8,654 bases of DNA from an uncultured cyanobacterium. Its GTDB lineage: Bacteria > Cyanobacteriota > Cyanobacteriia > CACIAM-69d. The stretch covers positions 1-8,654 of the forward strand of contig CALCTI010000395.1 in assembly GCA_937894105.1 (NCBI GenBank), read 5' to 3'. Positions 1 to 6,148 of the stretch are shown one piece after another; the stretch's first letter is position 1, and every line of letters starts with the position of its first letter. The translations under genes and the position numbers were made by a program. The notes below the pieces were generated by a model. The model was not told where the DNA came from and did not search any database. It saw only the letters and a program-made list of their open reading frames with translations.

Positions 1-26
1 AGGGAGTCAAGAGATGACAGCCCCTA
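1..26 (-). mobile_element. End of a third copy of the dispersed MITE-like element (partial, cut by window edge)
   Basis: Bases 2-27 match the reverse complement of the left end of the complete copy at 2774-2901 at 22 of 26 positions. The outer GATGACAGCCCC and the flanking TA (25-26) are also shared with the copy at 6024. The orientation is opposite to the two complete copies, and only the terminus lies inside the window. An in-frame ATG at 14 falls inside this repeat and reads only to TAA at 68-70, so I do not take it as a gene. The element ends about 50 bp before nadD and so may have replaced the normal upstream sequence of that operon. Confidence 0.7.
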
Positions 27-76
27 GCCCTAATGACCATTCCCTCTATTTAAGTGTACTGCACCGATAACGAACG

Positions 77-652
77 ATTACCACCCTTGCTTTGGTTGGA
101 ACCAGTGCTGATCCGCCGACGGTGGGGCACCAGCAAATTTTGCACTGGCTGGGGGAACAGTATGATCAGATAGCAGCTTGGGCCGCGGATAATCCCTTTA
201 AAGATCACGGCTCGCCGTTGCACCATCGCATGGCAATGTTGTCAGCGGCGATTCGAGATTTGCCACGCGGGGACAACATTGGGGTGTATTCCGATTTGAG
301 CCATCGGTTTACGCGGGTGACGGTGGACCGGGCGAGCGATCGCTGGCCCAATGCCCAAATCACCCTAACCGTTGGGTCTGATTTAATTGATCAGTTGCCT
401 CGGTGGTACCAGGTGACCCAGCTATTTCAGCAAGCTGATTTATTGGTTATTCCGCGCCCAGGCTATGACATTACTGCTGACAAATTAACCCCTTTAAAAC
501 AGTTGGGGGCAACGGTGGCGGTGGCGGATCTAACGGGATTAGCGGTCTCGTCTACGGTCTATCGTAATGATGGGGATCTTTCAGCGCTTCCCCCTAGCGT
601 TGCCACCTATATCGAACGGGAAAATTTATATCTATGCCAAAACGCGACCTAA
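77..652 (+). CDS. nadD: Nicotinate-nucleotide adenylyltransferase (NadD), no ATG start
   Basis: NadD transfers the AMP moiety of ATP to nicotinate mononucleotide, giving deamido-NAD in the cytosol, the step before NAD synthetase. The HxGH-type nucleotidyltransferase signature appears as GTSADPPTVGH near the N-terminus, followed by DNPFKDH, GSDLIDQLPRWYQ (about residues 100-112) and SSTVYR (about 158-163), the family's ISSTxxR motif. The length of about 191 residues is normal. The start is unusual. After an in-frame TAA at 68-70 the only candidates are ACG (74), ATT (77) and TTG (92). TTG would remove the first beta strand (LALVG) of the Rossmann fold; ATT gives an N-terminus of normal length, so I prefer it. 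No clear Shine-Dalgarno sequence is visible. The stop overlaps the start of the next gene by 19 bp, which suggests coupled translation. Identity is secure; the start is not. Confidence 0.9.
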   Translation: MTTLALVGTSADPPTVGHQQILHWLGEQYDQIAAWAADNPFKDHGSPLHHRMAMLSAAIRDLPRGDNIGVYSDLSHRFTRVTVDRASDRWPNAQITLTVGSDLIDQLPRWYQVTQLFQQADLLVIPRPGYDITADKLTPLKQLGATVAVADLTGLAVSSTVYRNDGDLSALPPSVATYIERENLYLCQNAT

Positions 653-1395
653 AAAATAATGTTGTTTCTCTTCAACATTCAACTCAACTTGCGGATTTTA
701 AAGTTGGTGTTGATAACGTTATTTTTTCGGTTGATATAGAGCAGCATCGCCTACTAATTTTGCTAATTTTGCGCCAGGAACCACCCTTTAGCGATCGCTG
801 GAGCCTGCCGGGCACCTTGGTACGCCACGGTGAATCGCTCGAGGATGCGGCCCATCGCAGTCTGTCGGAAAAGGTGCAGGTGCAAAATTTATATTTGGAG
901 CAGCTTTATAGTTTTGGGGGACCGGGGCGAGATCCTCGAGAAGCGCCCGATAGCTTTGGCGATCGCTATTTATCGGTGAGTTATTTTTCTTTGGTGTCCC
1001 ACAGTGAAGCGCAATTTATTGCCAAAGGCGCAAGGAAAGGGGCAAAACGAATCGCCTGGCATGAGGTGGATAAATTGCCGGACTTAGCATTCGATCATCG
1101 AGAAATTATTAACTATGGTCATCGCCGCCTTAAAAACAAATTGGAATATAGTCCGATCGCCTTCGAAGTGCTGCCCCAGCAATTTACGTTGAACGATTTA
1201 TATCAGTTTTACGAAACGGTTTTGGGGCAAAGCTTTTCCGATTATTCAAACTTTAGAACCCGCCTTTTAAAGCTGGGGTTTCTATTGGATACTGGTCACA
1301 AAGTTTCCCGAGGGGCGGGACGACCGGCAAGTCTGTATCGGTTTGATGCGATCGCCTTTGAACCCTTGAAAAATAAGCCTCTGGTCTTTGTATAA
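634..1395 (+). CDS. nrtR: NrtR-type Nudix-related transcriptional regulator of NAD metabolism
   Basis: This is a 253-residue two-domain protein. Residues about 20-150 form a Nudix fold and about 175-240 a winged helix-turn-helix. The C-terminal half has the NrtR pattern: FDHREII, RLKNKLEYSPIAFEVLP, QFTLNDLYQFYE, NFRTRLLKLGFL and GRPASLYRF. The Nudix box (about 60-83) is degenerate: the second glycine of the usual GG is T61, and two glutamates of REUxEE are replaced by S76 and K80, while E67, R75 and E79 remain. Hydrolysis is therefore unlikely, as in characterised NrtR proteins, where the domain senses ADP-ribose-type metabolites and controls DNA binding. Position directly after nadD, with overlapping ends, supports a role in NAD synthesis, probably including autoregulation. 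I could not identify its operator. A catalytic Nudix hydrolase is the less likely alternative. Confidence 0.87.
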   Translation: MPKRDLKNNVVSLQHSTQLADFKVGVDNVIFSVDIEQHRLLILLILRQEPPFSDRWSLPGTLVRHGESLEDAAHRSLSEKVQVQNLYLEQLYSFGGPGRDPREAPDSFGDRYLSVSYFSLVSHSEAQFIAKGARKGAKRIAWHEVDKLPDLAFDHREIINYGHRRLKNKLEYSPIAFEVLPQQFTLNDLYQFYETVLGQSFSDYSNFRTRLLKLGFLLDTGHKVSRGAGRPASLYRFDAIAFEPLKNKPLVFV

Positions 1396-1420
1396 GCCGC
1401 TTTGCTTTAAGCTTGTTTGA

Positions 1421-1440
1421 TGGAGATCGGTTGATCTTCA
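1421..1440 (+). terminator. Hairpin downstream of nrtR, weak terminator candidate
   Basis: TGGAGATC and GATCTTCA pair over 8 bp (one G-U in RNA) around a GGTT loop, starting 26 bp after the nrtR stop. No T-tract follows, so an intrinsic terminator is doubtful. A second short inverted repeat, TATGTA/TACATA with loop AGGGA, lies at 1453-1469. The rest of the 165-bp gap before the transporter gene shows nothing I recognise. Confidence 0.25.
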
Positions 1441-1560
1441 AAGCATGGGGCATATGTAAGGGATACATAACCACCATGGTGACGGATCTCGAAATTATGA
1501 TTAGATTCAGAACTTGTACGAGCCTTTTATTTCGCCAAAGTTTACAGCTCTGCTCCCACC

Positions 1561-2718
1561 GTGACTTCTTCTGACTCTGCTGATATCCCAGTCAAAGCCC
1601 CACCAGCTTCCTTAAAAAGCGGTGCTTTTCTGGGGTTATCCATTGGGCTGCTGTCGATTTCCTTTGCGCCAATTTTTATTCGCCTGGCAGAAACGGAACT
1701 GGGAGCCAACGCCACGGTTCTCAACCGCATGGTTATCTTTTTTGTTTTTTTTGGCGGCGGCCGTTGGCTGAGTCGACAACTGTCAGCGGCGATCGCCCCC
1801 ACTGAATCCCAACCCAAGTCTCAATCCGATTCCCAACCCGCCACCACCGGTCCCACCGCCACTCAATATTTACTCTTAGTGGGCGCAGGAGCCGTATCGG
1901 TAACATCCCTGTTGCTGTGGGCAATTTCCTTGCAACATACCACCGTAGCTAAATGTATGTTGCTCAATAATTTAACGCCGATTTTCACGAGTTTAGGCAG
2001 TTGGCTACTGTTTAAAAAGCAATTTGATCGGCGGTTTTTATTGGGAATGGCGATCGCCCTCGCCGGAGCCATCGCCTTAAGTTTCGAAGATTTATACAGT
2101 GCGAATGGACTATTAATTGGTGACCTTTATGCCCTGTTGTCAGCGGTGTTTTTAGGAAGCTATTTTTTATTAGTAGAAAAACTCCGCCAACAGTTTTCCG
2201 CCACCACAATTTTGCTATGGCGCTGCGGTGTTGGAAGCGCTTTAATTTTGCCGTTAACATTAGCAACGGAACACCAATTCTTCCCCAGTGAAATGGTGCC
2301 GTTATTGGCGGTATTTGGGTTGGGAATCATTAGCGAAGGCATGGGACAGCGGCTGCTAGCAGATTCGATGCAGCAGTTTTCGTCCAGTTTTGTGGCGCTA
2401 TTTTTATTGCTAGAGCCAATTATTAGCTCTATTCTGGCGTGGATAATTTTTGCGGAGGCCCTAACCTCCAGCACCTGGGTTGGCTTTGGGGTGGTGCTAG
2501 GGGGAATTTATTTAGCCCAGTCCAGCCAGTCATCAGGACAGGAAGAGCCGAGCAACTCGGTTCAATTGGACGCGGTGGAGTTGAAGCAGCCCAATTTGAA
2601 ACAGCCCGATTTGAAGCAGCCCGATTTGAAACAGATTGAACCGGAGCAATCGGAGCACGTGGAATCGGAGCAGACGGAATCGAAGCACGCGGAGTCGGAG
2701 AAGGCAGCCGCGCTTTAG
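1561..2718 (+). CDS. EamA/DMT-family transporter with a repetitive C-terminal tail
   Basis: This is a 385-residue inner-membrane protein with about ten predicted helices spread over residues 18-320, the layout of the drug/metabolite transporter superfamily with two EamA repeats. The N-terminal segment SISFAPIFIRLAE, the helix pair around TVAKCMLLNNLTPIFTSLG and the final LLLEPIISSILAWIIFAE are typical of EamA proteins. Substrate cannot be inferred; relatives export amino acids or other metabolites. A hydrophilic insert rich in S, Q and P lies between helices 2 and 3 (about 73-98). Residues 341-382 form a charged tail of pentapeptide repeats, unusual for the family. The start is GTG at 1561; the frame is open back to a TGA at 1498-1500 but has no ATG before it. 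The gene appears to be transcribed alone and ends 53 bp before the dispersed element. Confidence 0.88.
   Translation: MTSSDSADIPVKAPPASLKSGAFLGLSIGLLSISFAPIFIRLAETELGANATVLNRMVIFFVFFGGGRWLSRQLSAAIAPTESQPKSQSDSQPATTGPTATQYLLLVGAGAVSVTSLLLWAISLQHTTVAKCMLLNNLTPIFTSLGSWLLFKKQFDRRFLLGMAIALAGAIALSFEDLYSANGLLIGDLYALLSAVFLGSYFLLVEKLRQQFSATTILLWRCGVGSALILPLTLATEHQFFPSEMVPLLAVFGLGIISEGMGQRLLADSMQQFSSSFVALFLLLEPIISSILAWIIFAEALTSSTWVGFGVVLGGIYLAQSSQSSGQEEPSNSVQLDAVELKQPNLKQPDLKQPDLKQIEPEQSEHVESEQTESKHAESEKAAAL
2581..2706 (+). repeat. 15-bp in-frame tandem repeats in the transporter tail
   Basis: Four consecutive 15-bp units at 2581-2640 encode LKQPN, LKQPD, LKQPD and LKQIE. After a short spacer, three more diverged 15-bp units at 2662-2706 encode ESEQT, ESKHA and ESEKA. 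The first block makes a basic and proline-rich stretch, the second a mostly acidic one. The period is a multiple of three, so expansion or contraction keeps the frame. Confidence 0.9.
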
Positions 2719-2773
2719 GTTCGATAGCGCCTGAGAGTAGTAAGGAAAGTCTGCGGGTTTTGATGTTGACCTA

Positions 2774-2901
2774 GGGGCTGTAGTCTATTGAATCCCTAAC
2801 TCAAGAGCCGTAAGGGTCTCAGCCCTAGCCTTATTTGTATTTTTAAAGGGCGTGTACTCCCTACTGCATAAGGCTTCTGGAGATTAATTGATGACACGCC
2901 C
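2774..2901 (+). mobile_element. MITE-like element, complete copy A (double hairpin, TA-flanked)
   Basis: This 128-bp non-coding element lies between TA at 2772-2773 and TA at 2902-2903. It consists of a left hairpin, GGGGCTG (2774-2780) with CAGCCC (2820-2825), an A/T-rich spacer, and a right hairpin, GGGCGTGT (2848-2855) with ACACGCCC (2894-2901). The last 60 bp (2845-2904) match the copy at 6092-6151 at about 54 of 60 positions. The left half is more diverged. No open frame for a transposase exists inside, so mobility would need an enzyme supplied elsewhere. TA flanks fit the Tc1/mariner-IS630 superfamily or some IS5 relatives; I cannot decide between them. The right end coincides with the stop codon of the minus-strand DUF928-like gene. 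Confidence 0.8.
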
Positions 2902-3203
2902 TAGCGAGAGCCGGAGCCGACGGTATGGTCGGGAGCGCCGCGATCCGGGGGAATAACGGCTCGCTGTCTTTCAGTTCCCTGCGGAGACTGGGTGTCTTGG
3001 AGGTCCGTTTGGGCGATTTCGAAAGTGGGCTGGGGCGTGGAGGGAGCGCTAGAAGGGGAGTTTGTGCGGAGGCTTTGAGCGATTAGGGGCTGAGCGCCAA
3101 CTAGCGTGAGTGCTAGGCAGACCTTCACCCAACCTTGGCTTAGAAAAGATCGGTTGGTCTGGGTGAGGTAAGGATTGGGAGTGGCGCTGATTGGGTGGGT
3201 CAT
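2901..3203 (-). pseudogene. Truncated exported protein, N-terminal part of a probable DUF928 protein
   Basis: The reading frame begins at ATG (3203) and ends in TAG (2903-2901), formed at the boundary of the MITE-like element. The predicted protein of 100 residues has a basic N-region, a hydrophobic core (VCLALTLVG) and a likely signal-peptidase site near LIAQS. An unstructured S/T/P/Q-rich linker follows, then IPPDRGAPDHTVGSGSR. That last motif resembles the start of the cyanobacterial DUF928 domain (PxxRGxPxxRxGGGxR), which I recall normally continues for well over 100 residues. Here the rest is missing; the bases beyond the element (2719-2771, minus strand) encode nothing like it. A longer start at GTG 3254 is possible but would put about 45 residues before the hydrophobic core. 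A short intact secreted protein is the alternative. The function of DUF928 is unknown to me beyond its frequent company with CHAT proteins. Confidence 0.55.
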
Positions 3204-3584
3204 GGGTAGATGGGGGGAGCTTGTGCCTAGAGGCGAGAGAGTGAAGAGCGTCACTGGTTTGTGCTCTTGGGTTTAGTATCGCGATCGCCCAGGGGATAGG
3301 GTTATGCCAATGGGTAACAACGGCGATCGGTCCTATTTCAACGAAAGTAAACAGCGGCAAACCCTTGTAATTCCGTTGGTAGGATATGGAGAATTGTGAC
3401 AGGTTAGAAAATCGGTACGGGCGATCGCCACCATCGCGCTCCGTCGTATGATGGGAACTCCCATGGCAGCGGGAGGTTGTCCGGATATTTTGCCCGCGCC
3501 AGTTTAGAAACTGTTTCGGCCGACTGGTTCTAAAAAACCTGGCTTACGAGTAAATACGCCCCAGAAGAAGCAAAACGACGCCCT
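3204..3584. other. Non-coding region between the DUF928-like remnant and leuB
   Basis: This stretch contains two HIP1 octamers (3281-3288 and 3421-3428) and a near-perfect palindrome, ATGGGA-AC-TCCCAT, at 3451-3464, about 120 bp before leuB. It must carry the leuB promoter, and that of the divergent minus-strand gene if that gene is expressed. I cannot point to a convincing -35/-10 pair. No RNA gene or further coding region is recognisable. Confidence 0.5.
3563..3570 (+). promoter_or_regulatory. Possible ribosome binding site of leuB
   Basis: AGAAGAAG is the only purine-rich, Shine-Dalgarno-like run before the leuB ATG at 3585. Its spacing of 14 bases is longer than ideal, so it is a weak candidate. 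Confidence 0.35.
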
Positions 3585-4679
3585 ATGACTCGCACCTATC
3601 GCATTACGCTGTTGCCCGGTGATGGCATTGGTCCCGAAATTACCGGCGTGGCGGTGGCAGTATTGAAAGCCGTTGGGCAGCAGTTGGATGTGGCGTTTGA
3701 GTTTAAGGAAGCGTTGATTGGGGGGGCGGCGATCGATGCCACTGGGGGACCGCTGCCGGAGGAAACCCTGGCGGCCTGTCGCGATTGCGATGGGGTGATG
3801 TTGGCGGCGATCGGGGGATATAAGTGGGATACGCTGCCCAGTGAAATCCGCCCGGAGCGGGGATTATTGGGGTTGCGATCGGGCTTAGGATTATTTGCCA
3901 ATTTGCGCCCGGCCCAGATTTTGCCCCAGTTAATAGACGCCTCCACCCTGCAACGGGAGGTCGTAGAAGGGGTCGATATTATGGTGGTTCGGGAACTAAC
4001 GGGGGGCATTTATTTTGGTGAGCCGTCGGGCATCTTTGAAACGGAATCGGGTTCCCGGCGCGGCGTTAGCACCATGGTTTACGGCGAGGACGAAATCGAT
4101 CGCATTGCCAAGGTCGCGTTCAAAATCGCCCAGCAGCGTCAAAGTCGCCTGTGTTCGGTGGATAAGGCCAATGTGTTGGCAGTGTCTCGGCTGTGGCGCG
4201 ATCGCCTAACCACCCTGGGCAAAGATTACGCCGACGTGGAGCTGTCACACCTGTATGTGGATAACGCGGCGATGCAGTTGGTGCGCGCTCCAAAGCAGTT
4301 CGACACCATCGTCACCGGCAACCTGTTTGGCGACGTTTTATCCGATGTGGCGGCGATGTTGACCGGCAGTATTGGCATGTTGCCGTCGGCCAGCTTGGGT
4401 GAGCCGGGGCAGCCGGGGGTATTTGAACCCGTCCACGGTTCGGCTCCCGATATTGCGGGGCAGGATAAGGCGAATCCGCTGGCACAGGTGTTGAGCGCCG
4501 CAATGATGTGCCGCTATGGATTGGAGTTGCCGGAGGTGAGCGATTCCATTGAAGCGGCGGTGAATGCGGTGTTGGATCAGGGTTATCGTACCGGCGACAT
4601 TATGGCGGAAGGTATGAACCCGGTGGGCTGCCAGGCAATGGGCGACGCTTTGCTAAAGGCGTTGGAATCTTCTAAGTAA
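3585..4679 (+). CDS. leuB: 3-isopropylmalate dehydrogenase (LeuB)
   Basis: LeuB oxidises and decarboxylates (2R,3S)-3-isopropylmalate with NAD to 2-oxoisocaproate, the third step of leucine synthesis, as a cytosolic homodimer. The 364-residue protein is full length. It begins with LLPGDGIGPEI and contains RGLLGLRSGLGLFANLRP, VVRELTGGIYFGEPSG, VDKANVL, NLFGDVLSD and HGSAPDIAG. The substrate and metal residues known from the Thermus enzyme are all present with matching spacing: R98, R108, R136, Y143, K194, D226, D250 and D254. The Leu-rich patch around residues 94-103 is that of isopropylmalate dehydrogenases rather than isocitrate dehydrogenases. The start is ATG. The other leu genes are not in the window, as is common in cyanobacteria where they are scattered. 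The next gene follows 38 bp later on the same strand and may be cotranscribed. Confidence 0.97.
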   Translation: MTRTYRITLLPGDGIGPEITGVAVAVLKAVGQQLDVAFEFKEALIGGAAIDATGGPLPEETLAACRDCDGVMLAAIGGYKWDTLPSEIRPERGLLGLRSGLGLFANLRPAQILPQLIDASTLQREVVEGVDIMVVRELTGGIYFGEPSGIFETESGSRRGVSTMVYGEDEIDRIAKVAFKIAQQRQSRLCSVDKANVLAVSRLWRDRLTTLGKDYADVELSHLYVDNAAMQLVRAPKQFDTIVTGNLFGDVLSDVAAMLTGSIGMLPSASLGEPGQPGVFEPVHGSAPDIAGQDKANPLAQVLSAAMMCRYGLELPEVSDSIEAAVNAVLDQGYRTGDIMAEGMNPVGCQAMGDALLKALESSK

Positions 4680-4681
4680 AT

Positions 4682-4718
4682 CGTCCAAATAAACCGCCCA
4701 AATAAACCGTCCAAATAA
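4682..4718 (+). repeat. 13-bp tandem repeat, three units, between leuB and the next gene
   Basis: The units CGTCCAAATAAAC (4682-4694), CGCCCAAATAAAC (4695-4707) and CGTCCAAATAA (4708-4718) fill almost the whole 38-bp gap. The last unit runs into the ATG of the downstream gene. Slippage here would change the distance between the genes. No Shine-Dalgarno sequence is present. Confidence 0.9.
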
Positions 4719-5350
4719 TGGATTGCATTCTTCTCTTCCTAAAAGCTCCTGTACCCGGCAAGGTAAAAACTCGGCTGGCGGCGTCTATTGGATCTAAGGA
4801 AGCGGCTGAGCTGTATCGCTGCTTTGTTCTGGACTGGTGCGATCGCCTCTACAAATTTTGTCAATCAACCCCAGCATCATTGCGAGTCATGTACAGTCCT
4901 CCCGATGCAAAAGCGGAAATTGGTAAATGGCTGTCCGCTAGTGGTTGGGGAGAGGGCATCGAAAATCAGCTTTATCCCCAGTGTGACGGGGATTTAGGCG
5001 ATCGCCTGCACCAGGGCTTTATGGCAGCGTTTGCCAACGGAGCCGAACGGGCGATCGCGGTAGGAACCGACAGTCCCGACTTACCCCTGGCTCGCCTAAC
5101 TCAACTGCTGGCCGGGCTGCGCACCCACGATTGCAGCATTATCCCCAGCACGGACGGAGGCTACTGCGCCATTGGCTTTCACCGGGATCATTACGAGCCC
5201 GCCGTATTTCAAAATATGGCGTGGAGCACGGAAACGGTTTGCGGCGATACCCTGGGGAAATTGAAAACCCACCAGCGCACAGCGTTCACCCTGGAGCCCT
5301 GGGTGGATGTGGATAATATCGCCGATATGCAGGCGTTGATTAGGAATTAG
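4718..5350 (+). CDS. TIGR04282/DUF2064-family glycosyltransferase
   Basis: This 210-residue soluble protein has a nucleotide-sugar-transferase-like (GT-A type) fold. The N-terminal LFLKAPVPGKVKTRLA (residues 6-21) is the signature of the family sometimes annotated as arsenosugar biosynthesis glycosyltransferases. Further family motifs are GDLGDRL (91-97), GTDSPDLP (116-123), DGGYCAIGF (146-154), WST (169-171) and DVDN (197-200). The aspartates of GTDSPD and DGGY probably bind nucleotide and metal. Length is normal. The arsenosugar name comes from members next to an arsS radical-SAM gene; no such gene is visible here, so the substrate is unknown. It lies 38 bp behind leuB on the same strand, which may give a shared transcript without implying a shared pathway. 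The gene converges with the membrane-protein gene on its right. Confidence 0.85.
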   Translation: MDCILLFLKAPVPGKVKTRLAASIGSKEAAELYRCFVLDWCDRLYKFCQSTPASLRVMYSPPDAKAEIGKWLSASGWGEGIENQLYPQCDGDLGDRLHQGFMAAFANGAERAIAVGTDSPDLPLARLTQLLAGLRTHDCSIIPSTDGGYCAIGFHRDHYEPAVFQNMAWSTETVCGDTLGKLKTHQRTAFTLEPWVDVDNIADMQALIRN

Positions 5351-5391
5351 CGGGCCGGGACGATCGCGGCTCAGCTCCCACGCGCCAGTAA

Positions 5392-5415
5392 ATGGCTTAG
5401 CGAAAACCATTATTA
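5392..5415. terminator. Weak hairpin between convergent genes
   Basis: AATGG and CCATT can pair over five bases around an 11-base loop, followed on the plus strand by an A/T-rich run including ATTTT. The place, between two convergent genes, is right for a terminator serving either strand, but the stem is short. Confidence 0.25.
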
Positions 5416-5445
5416 AATTTTGACCATTCGTTTTGCATAACGCTC

Positions 5446-5832
5446 CTATCCAATTTCTTCCATCACGATGAAATCGGGAATAACGATTGCCAGAATAACG
5501 GCTGCCCCCCAAACCCAAGTCAGCAAAATAGTGCCGATCAAAAGCGATCGCGCCTGCCATTGAGAAAACCAACGTCGCCGTGATCCATAGTAAAAAAGAC
5601 CACTCCAAACAGCGCCGAGGCTCACGCACATCCAAGCGTGAAACTGCACCGCCCACTCAGTGATGGCAGGCAACTCAGCGCCTATCTGTGCAAATATTTC
5701 CTGGCTGTGGGCAAGGTAAATCGTCGCCATTGCCCAGAGGGTAATTGAGCTAGTGGCAGCGATCGCGGTTAGGACAGGAATACTTTGGGGCAGCCGGGGT
5801 GACGTGGGCTGAATCGGCAAAGGTTCGTTCAT
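5446..5832 (-). CDS. Small integral membrane protein of unknown function
   Basis: I do not recognise this gene with certainty. Starting from ATG at 5832 it encodes 128 residues with three clear hydrophobic segments: roughly residues 18-43, 60-82 and 95-119. The loop between the first and second helices contains HSQEIFAQIGAELPAITEW, a pattern (FxxxGxELPxxT) seen in several cyanobacterial membrane proteins, including the loop regions of GspF-like proteins. The second and third helices are joined by a basic loop with SRRRWFSQWQARS, which by the positive-inside rule would face the cytoplasm. A GGTG about 8 bases upstream of ATG 5832 could act as ribosome binding site; a GTG three codons earlier (5841) has none and is less likely. 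Codon use and the presence of HIP1 sites match the rest of the chromosome. Confidence 0.7.
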   Translation of the reverse strand: MNEPLPIQPTSPRLPQSIPVLTAIAATSSITLWAMATIYLAHSQEIFAQIGAELPAITEWAVQFHAWMCVSLGAVWSGLFYYGSRRRWFSQWQARSLLIGTILLTWVWGAAVILAIVIPDFIVMEEIG

Positions 5833-5841
5833 GGTATTCAC

Positions 5842-6021
5842 CGTGTAAACGATACCTCTAGCGTTCCCGTGTAATGTCTAGCAGATATCAAGTTCAATTG
5901 AAGCTTTAATTTCTTTATCAATTAATTTGGCTTTAGGTAACTCTCCCGGATAACTATCCTCAGTCCCACATCCCCCGAGGCACACTGAGAATCGATCAAG
6001 CCACAAATAAAATTTTGGAAC
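5842..6021. other. A/T-rich non-coding stretch left of element copy B
   Basis: This contains a TTAATT/AATTAA inverted repeat at 5906-5925, HIP1 is absent, and the base composition is lower in G+C than in the neighbouring genes. The bases 5937-6021 can be read on the plus strand as the left part of a frame interrupted by the element (see the remnant at 6151). No start codon for such a gene is visible, and a TAG lies directly before at 5934-5936. Confidence 0.4.
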
Positions 6022-6023
6022 TA

Positions 6024-6148
6024 TGGGCTGTCATCAATTCAATCTCAAGCCCAATAGCGGTAGGGTTTCAGCCCCTAGTATTTTTTATTTTAAAGGGCGT
6101 GTACTTCCCACGGCATCAGGCTTATGGAGCTTAATTGATGACACGCCC
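6024..6148 (+). mobile_element. MITE-like element, complete copy B (double hairpin, TA-flanked)
   Basis: This 125-bp element lies between TA at 6022-6023 and TA at 6149-6150, in the same orientation as the copy at 2774. Its outer inverted repeats share an 11-bp perfect core, TGTCATCAATT (from 6029) and AATTGATGACA (to 6142). The left hairpin pairs GGGCTG (6025-6030) with CAGCCC (6069-6074) and has a nested AAGCCC/GGGTTT stem. The right hairpin pairs GGGCGTGT (6095-6102) with ACACGCCC (6141-6148). Between them lies TATTTTTTATTTTAAA. A hairpin followed by a T-run on the plus strand, and by TTTAAAATAAAAAAT on the minus strand, means it could also terminate transcription, including that of the CHAT gene. 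It has no coding capacity. Confidence 0.82.

Noticed and set aside
14..70. ATG at 14 in frame with nadD, closed by TAA at 68-70
   Set aside because: It lies inside the element terminus and the stop separates it from nadD. The encoded residues look like nothing known, and the match of this stretch to the other element copies explains the sequence better.
3281..3288. GCGATCGC octamers as possible operator sites
   Set aside because: They are HIP1 sites, spread throughout the window in coding and non-coding DNA alike, as is usual in many cyanobacteria, so no local regulatory role can be claimed.
3448..3507. Possible leader peptide before leuB (ATG at 3448 to TAG)
   Set aside because: The peptide has only one leucine codon, and no attenuator-type alternative hairpins follow, so leucine-dependent attenuation is not supported.
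5878..6030. Minus-strand frame of about 50 codons ending in KLIDKEIKASIELDIC
   Set aside because: It looks somewhat protein-like, but no good start exists, it runs into the element, and the plus-strand reading gives a better continuation across the insertion site. It could still be the true remnant; I keep it only as an alternative.
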